Shown here: positions 22,868 to 26,947 of the stretch, piece after piece
How positions within the stretch are numbered: the stretch's first letter is position 1
How the letters are laid out: each line of letters opens with the position of its first letter
DNA from: CAZVJA01 sp964626885
Lineage (GTDB): Bacteria; Planctomycetota; Planctomycetia; Planctomycetales; Planctomycetaceae
DNA length: 26,947 nucleotides
NCBI GenBank assembly: GCA_964626885.1
Contig: CAZVJA010000059.1
Location: forward strand, 1 to 26,947
Reading direction: 5' to 3'
Program-made: the position numbers and the translations under genes
Notes under the pieces: generated by a model
Told to the model about the DNA's origin: nothing
The model's database searches: none
What the model saw: only the letters and a program-made list of their open reading frames with translations

Positions 22868-23320
22868 TTACGACCAAATGTATCGCGGATCGTATTCGAT
22901 TTGATGTTTTTTCAAGAAGGCTATGAATTCTTGCTGGAATGTCTGTTTGCGATGGTGTTCTTCCTGCGCCTGGATATACCGAATTGTCCGCGCGACCTGT
23001 GAAACACCGACGCTGAACGCGCCGTAGCTCTCCTGCCAGGCAAAATCGCGATGTTCCGCGAATGTGTCGTGAATCCACTTCGACGATCCCCCTTTGACGA
23101 GCTGAATCGCCTTCGCAATCACCATCGTCGAGGGAAGCGACAACAGCAAATGGGCATGATCGGCGACTCCGCCGACCGCCATGACGCGTATTCCGTTTTC
23201 CTTGGCAATCCCCGCAAGATATGGCCACAATCGCGCTTGCAAGGCCGGGGTAATCGAGTTGCGCCGATCTTTCGTACTGAATGTGCAGTGAAAGAGGGAG
23301 CTGGAATAGGAGTGTGACAT
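22868..23320 (-). CDS. REP-associated tyrosine transposase (Y1/IS200-like, HUH)
   Basis: 150 aa: MSHSYSSSLFHCTFSTKDRRN is a typical Y1_Tnp start, ADHAHLLLSLP carries the HUH pair (His55, His57), and TIRYIQAQEEHHRKQTF holds the catalytic Tyr115 with the following helix. The length fits single-gene IS200/REP transposases (about 140-160 aa). Such proteins nick single-stranded hairpin DNA through a 5'-phosphotyrosine. The gene is bracketed by inverted REP-type repeats at 22717 and 23383, so it is more a RAYT with REP partners than a classical IS. The reading frame is complete. Confidence 0.9.
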   Translation of the reverse strand: MSHSYSSSLFHCTFSTKDRRNSITPALQARLWPYLAGIAKENGIRVMAVGGVADHAHLLLSLPSTMVIAKAIQLVKGGSSKWIHDTFAEHRDFAWQESYGAFSVGVSQVARTIRYIQAQEEHHRKQTFQQEFIAFLKKHQIEYDPRYIWS

Positions 23321-23382
23321 CGAAGCAGGCCTTTTACGTCGTTAGCGGCGGATGTTTCCCGTCGACCCGAGTGAGAGTGAAT

Positions 23383-23474
23383 TTCAGTCGTCCCTCCAGG
23401 ACTCGGTCGTTCGATTCTAACCTCCTTCCCAGCGATAAATCGCGGGGCTATTATCAAATGTCCCTACTGGACTC
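23383..23474 (-). repeat. REP-type repeat on the right of the RAYT transposase, inverted
   Basis: Read on the minus strand: GAGTCCAGTAGGGAC, TAATAGCCCCGCGATTTATCG, GAGTCCTGGAGGGACGACTGAA. It aligns with 22717-22808 in the opposite orientation. The rest of the interval 23321-23640 up to rnr holds no gene I can support. Confidence 0.8.
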
Positions 23475-23640
23475 TGCTAGCAGCCGTCCCGACGGGATTC
23501 CGTGCGAGCCCACTTTGGACAGGTGTTTTGAATCCTTCGCAAAATCCACTGCAACATGAGTCGTTTCTCTCGGTTGCTAAAGATCGAGAACCATTTCCAG
23601 CAGACGCACGTCGACGCACCGTCCTGAAACGAATATCCCG

Positions 23641-26022
23641 ATGACGCCTCTTGAACAGCGGATTGTCGATTATCTCTCACAGGTCGGCTATCAGCCGCTT
23701 AAAGCGCAGGCGCTTGCTAAGCGGCTTAAGCTTCCCAAGGGAGAACTCGAAGCGCTCCGCCACGCGCTCGATCGGCTGATCGGTGCCGGTAAGCTCCACG
23801 AGGGAAAAAAAGGGCGCCTGCGGCTCAAGGTCGCGCCGGGGCTCATCGCCGGCATCCTCCGAAAGATTTCCAGCGGCGCGGGGTTCGTCATTCCGCATGA
23901 TGCGGTGGCGCGCACCGGCGACATTTTCATTGCGCGCGAGGATCTCCGCGACGCGCACACCGGCGACGAAGTGCTGGTGCGGCTGCTCAAGCGGCGCCGC
24001 TCGCAAGGACAGAGGACCGGTCGCATCGAGGAAATCCTCACCCGCGCGACTCGTACGTTCGTCGGAACGTACCTCGTACGCGGGGGGCAGGGGTACGTGC
24101 GAATCGACGGCGGGGCGTTCGCCGAGCCGGTGTACGTCGGCGACCCCGGCGCGAAGGGAGCCCGGCCGGACGACAAGGTCGTCATCGAGATGCTCCGTTT
24201 CCCCACGCACTTCAGCGGCGGAGAAGCGGTGTTGACCGAAGTACTGGGCGCGCGCGGCGAGCCGGGGGTAGATACGCTCTCCATCATTCACGAGTTCGGG
24301 CTTCCCGATGAATTTCCGGAGCGGGTGCTCGATGAAGCCCGCGATCAGGCGGAAGCGTTCGATGAGCGGCTGCTCGAAGAACGCCGTGACCTCACCGGTG
24401 AGACGATCATTACGATCGACCCGGTCGATGCCCGCGACTTTGACGACGCGATTTCCTTGAAGCGGACGAACGACGGGCACTGGCATCTGGGAGTGCACAT
24501 CGCCGATGTCTCTCACTTCGTGCAAGAGGGGAGCGAACTCGACGTGGAAGCTCGCCGGCGGGGGACGAGCGTCTACCTCCCCGACCGCGTGCTGCCGATG
24601 CTCCCGGAAGTCCTCTCGAACGGTTTGGCGAGCCTGCAGAAAGGGAAGGTCCGCTTCACGCAGAGCGTGTACATCGAGTTCAGCCCGGAGGGGACGCCGC
24701 TGTCGACCGAATTTTGCCGCTCGGCCATCAACGTCACCTGGCGGTTCGCGTATGAAGAAGTGATGCCGCTGTTGCGCGATCCGGAGCGGACATCGCATCA
24801 CGTCCCCGGCAATGTGCGGAAGCTGATGACGGCGATGCACGAACTGGCGATGATTCTGCGGGCCCGTCGTTTTGGCGGCGGGGCGCTGGAATTGAGCCTG
24901 CGGGAAGTGAAGCTCGATTTTGACGAGCAGGGGAGAGTGGCTGGCGCGCATGCCGTCGAGCATGACGAAAGCCATCAGATCATTGAGGAGTTCATGCTGG
25001 CGGCGAACATCGCCGTCGCGCGGGAATTCTCGGATCGCGGGCTGCTCTTTTTGCGGCGCGGCCACGGCGAGCCCGATTTCGTCAAGTTGAAGACATTCGC
25101 GGAGTTCGCCCGGGCGCTCGGCTATACGATTCAGCAGTTTCAGTCCCGGTTCGAATTGCAGGATCTGCTCAACGAAGTCCGCGGCAAACCGCACGAGCGC
25201 GCGCTCAACTACGCCCTCTTGCGGAGCATGAAGCAGGCGGAATACACGTCCGCGGACGTTGGGCATTATGCACTCGCGGTCGAGGATTATTGCCATTTCA
25301 CCAGCCCGATTCGCCGGTATCCGGATCTGGCCGTCCATCGATTATTCGCGCAGCTCTGCTCCAGCAGGGGGAAGCCGCACGGTGAGCCGCCGCTGGAACT
25401 GGAGAAGCTGGCGCGGCACTGTTCCAATACGGAACGCCGCGCGGAGAAGGCGGAGCGCGAGTTGACGAAAGTGAAGCTGTTGACGTTTCTCGAAGACAAG
25501 GTCGGCTTGGAAATCGACGCGCTGATTACGGGAGTCGAGCCGTTCGGCATTTTCTGCCAGGGAACAGAGCTTCCGGTCGAAGGGTTGATTCACATCAGCG
25601 TGCTCGATCGGGACGATTATTTCGACTACGACTCCGGAACCTTCAGCCTGGTGGGACGACGAACCGGTCGGCAGTATCGGCTGGGAGACCGGTTGCGGGT
25701 GAGCGTCTCGCATGTGGATGTCGATCGCCGGACGCTGGAGTTCAGCATTGTGGCGACCACGGGAAAAACACGCGGTACGGTGAAGAAGGGGGTCTCCAGT
25801 CGATCCAGCGAGCACGAGGAACGGCGCGTCGCAAAGAAGAAGACTGCCCGACGAGATGGTCGGGCTGGGCATCGTGATGCACGGAAGGGTGGCAGCACGG
25901 GGGAACGCCGCGGCGGTCGGGCGCGCGAGTTAGGATCTGGGAAAAGCGGAGCAGAGACCCGCAACCGAAAAGGGAAGCGCCGCGCTTCGGGAAAGGCGGG
26001 ACGGCGCAAGAAGCGAAGGTAA
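23641..26022 (+). CDS. rnr: Ribonuclease R
   Basis: 793 aa 3'-5' exoribonuclease of the RNase II/R family, degrading structured RNA in the cytoplasm. N-terminus: a winged-helix region (EQRIVDYLSQVGYQPLKAQALAKRLKLPKGELEALRHALDRL), then cold-shock-like OB domains (GSGF-equivalent SSGAGFVIPHDAV). The RNB catalytic domain starts near TIDPVDARDFDDAISL (~258-275) with the Asp ligands in place and ends with HFTSPIRRYPDLAVHRL (~550-570). It is followed by the S1 domain (GLEIDALITGVEPFGIFCQGTELPVEGLIHIS). The last ~90 residues are a Lys/Arg/Gly-rich tail (KKKTARRDGRAGHRDARKGG... to KAGRRKKRR), common in RNase R but long here. The ATG at 23641 is at the natural domain start; no clear Shine-Dalgarno. 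Confidence 0.95.
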   Translation: MTPLEQRIVDYLSQVGYQPLKAQALAKRLKLPKGELEALRHALDRLIGAGKLHEGKKGRLRLKVAPGLIAGILRKISSGAGFVIPHDAVARTGDIFIAREDLRDAHTGDEVLVRLLKRRRSQGQRTGRIEEILTRATRTFVGTYLVRGGQGYVRIDGGAFAEPVYVGDPGAKGARPDDKVVIEMLRFPTHFSGGEAVLTEVLGARGEPGVDTLSIIHEFGLPDEFPERVLDEARDQAEAFDERLLEERRDLTGETIITIDPVDARDFDDAISLKRTNDGHWHLGVHIADVSHFVQEGSELDVEARRRGTSVYLPDRVLPMLPEVLSNGLASLQKGKVRFTQSVYIEFSPEGTPLSTEFCRSAINVTWRFAYEEVMPLLRDPERTSHHVPGNVRKLMTAMHELAMILRARRFGGGALELSLREVKLDFDEQGRVAGAHAVEHDESHQIIEEFMLAANIAVAREFSDRGLLFLRRGHGEPDFVKLKTFAEFARALGYTIQQFQSRFELQDLLNEVRGKPHERALNYALLRSMKQAEYTSADVGHYALAVEDYCHFTSPIRRYPDLAVHRLFAQLCSSRGKPHGEPPLELEKLARHCSNTERRAEKAERELTKVKLLTFLEDKVGLEIDALITGVEPFGIFCQGTELPVEGLIHISVLDRDDYFDYDSGTFSLVGRRTGRQYRLGDRLRVSVSHVDVDRRTLEFSIVATTGKTRGTVKKGVSSRSSEHEERRVAKKKTARRDGRAGHRDARKGGSTGERRGGRARELGSGKSGAETRNRKGKRRASGKAGRRKKRR

Positions 26023-26125
26023 AACGATTAAGAATTTCAAGTCGCTGACGCTAGATACGATGTCTCGCTCGCCACGATTGAAGTTCACCGACCTTCTCCT
26101 ATAATCCTGAGATGGTTTCAAAACA

Positions 26126-26203
26126 GGGAGGGCGAGGCTCCCGCCGAGCCGCTGCGTCCGAAAGTCGCTGGTTGTGGCGGCTCCGCAGGAGCGTCGCCCT
26201 CCC
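26126..26203 (+). repeat. Palindromic intergenic repeat (REP-like), copy 4
   Basis: 78 bp reference copy: 27-nt arms pairing with three mismatches around TGCGTCCGAAAGTCGC. It is flanked by GGTTTCAAA on the left and TTTGAAACC on the right, an outer inverted repeat that extends the dyad. It lies between rnr and sdhC (both plus), where it could also act as terminator or attenuator. Confidence 0.85.
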
Positions 26204-26282
26204 AAAGACAGAAATTTGAAACCACTTCTGAACAATCGTTTGGGAGCATTCTGGGACGAATTCGACAACGAAGGAGCCGGCC

Positions 26283-26885
26283 TTGAATTGGTTGACGAAA
26301 GCCCTCACTTCTTCCATCGGGAAGAAGTTCGTGATGGCGATCACGGGGCTGCTGTTGTGCGGGTTCCTGGTCGTGCATCTGGCCGGCAATTTGCTGCTGT
26401 ATGTCGGTCCCGAAGCCTACAACAAATATGCCCATACGCTTCACAGCCAGGAGTGGTTCATCAAAATCGCCGAGGCGGGGCTGCTGGTGTTATTCGTGGG
26501 GCATATCGGGCTGGCGGTGCGAACCTGGAGCGAGAACCGCGCCGCCCGAAAGGCTCGGTACCTTCAGAAGACCTCGAAGCTCGATGCCTGTGACACGACG
26601 TCCCCCGCTCCCGCGGCTGCCGAGACCTGGATGTTCTGGTCGGGAGTGGTCGTGCTGATCTTCCTGTTAGTGCACTTGGCTGACTTTCACTTCGGGGTTC
26701 GCCTGAAAGGCCCGGAGGGGGAGCAGCCGTTCGATAAAGCAGCGCGGATTCTGCACGAAGGGAGCACCTTCTGGATTTACCTGGTCGGGTGCCTTGTTTT
26801 GGGGATTCACCTGACGCACGGCTTTTCCAGCGCGTTTCAGTCGCTGGGAATCAATCACCCGAAATACAACACGTTGATCCGCTAG
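26283..26885 (+). CDS. sdhC: Succinate dehydrogenase cytochrome b subunit, last helix cut off by TAG
   Basis: 200 aa up to the TAG at 26883-26885. It starts at TTG 26283 with AAGGAG six bases upstream, a strong ribosome site. It is the b558-type SdhC: membrane anchor carrying haem b and the quinone site of succinate:quinone oxidoreductase. Sequence signs are SSIGKKFVMAITGLLLCGFLVVHLAGNLLLY, ETWMFWSGVVVLIFLLVHLADFHFGVRL, and GIHLTHGFSSAFQSLGINHPKYNTLIR. Histidines at 32, 74, 131 and 176 (or 180) are likely haem ligands. Four membrane helices are present. The family has a fifth, and the same frame past the stop reads FGILFAILIGLGVASFPLWR, exactly that helix. So the stop is premature, or an error, or read through. 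Downstream sdhA/B lie outside the window. Confidence 0.88.
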   Translation: MNWLTKALTSSIGKKFVMAITGLLLCGFLVVHLAGNLLLYVGPEAYNKYAHTLHSQEWFIKIAEAGLLVLFVGHIGLAVRTWSENRAARKARYLQKTSKLDACDTTSPAPAAAETWMFWSGVVVLIFLLVHLADFHFGVRLKGPEGEQPFDKAARILHEGSTFWIYLVGCLVLGIHLTHGFSSAFQSLGINHPKYNTLIR

Positions 26886-26947
26886 TTCGGCATTTTGTTC
26901 GCCATCCTCATCGGCCTGGGGGTCGCGTCGTTCCCCCTGTGGCGGAT

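Noticed and set aside
23677..25338. 553-codon minus-strand frame
   Set aside because: Antisense shadow of rnr; high GC keeps it open and the translation has no domain-like pattern.
1..26947. tRNA or rRNA genes
   Set aside because: I saw no cloverleaf with TTCGA-type T-loop and acceptor pairing, and no rRNA-like sequence. A tRNAscan-type search would settle it.

Overview
The window looks like chromosomal DNA of a planctomycete (Planctomycetota). It is GC-rich and carries a DUF1501 Tat-leader protein, a PEP-CTERM protein, DUF1573 and GT39-like membrane proteins, an IleRS with divergent HIGH/KMSKS signatures, an archaeal/eukaryal-type ProRS, and many GC-rich palindromic intergenic repeats. This assignment rests on family content and recognition by eye; no database search was possible.

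Left part (1-6.9 kb): a 5'-complete but truncated ileS (minus) follows a purine nucleoside phosphorylase (minus). Next come a small protein with an extremely acidic tail (minus, with a clear promoter and terminator), a small conserved-looking hypothetical (plus) and a PGPGW-family membrane protein (minus). From 5.7 to 6.9 kb is a repeat-rich patch: a duplicated ~140 bp unit, a small orphan gene, and two dyad-rich repeats enclosing one copy of a 78 bp palindrome. Four copies of that palindrome occur in the window (3814, 5253, 6666, 26126).

Middle (6.9-10 kb): a DUF1501 protein, a secreted hypothetical and a ~293 aa hypothetical, all on the minus strand.

The most interesting block is 10.3-17.4 kb (plus). 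It starts with a secreted 163 aa protein that has a Sec-like signal, then a textbook double-glycine leader (LSATEMESVVGG), then a 16-cysteine core. Next are two tandem paralogous membrane-anchored proteins separated by an IS3-family transposase remnant. Then comes a Sec-exported, membrane-anchored C39-like peptidase, a DUF1573 membrane protein and a GT39-like polytopic membrane protein. From 12498 on the genes overlap or abut, so they are probably one operon. I infer an extracytoplasmic maturation system: a Sec-exported GG-leader protein cleaved by a Sec-exported C39-like peptidase, rather than by the usual cytoplasmic C39 domain of an ABC exporter. No such exporter is visible here.

Right part (17.4-26.9 kb): a PEP-CTERM protein and a HIRAN-like membrane-anchored protein (minus), a tiny two-helix membrane protein, proS (minus), a YhaM-type OB/HD exoribonuclease (plus), a REP-associated (IS200-like) transposase bracketed by inverted REP-type repeats, rnr (plus), and the start of a probable sdh operon. 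The sdhC reading frame is interrupted by TAG just before its last membrane helix, and the frame continues open and helix-like after the stop to the window end.
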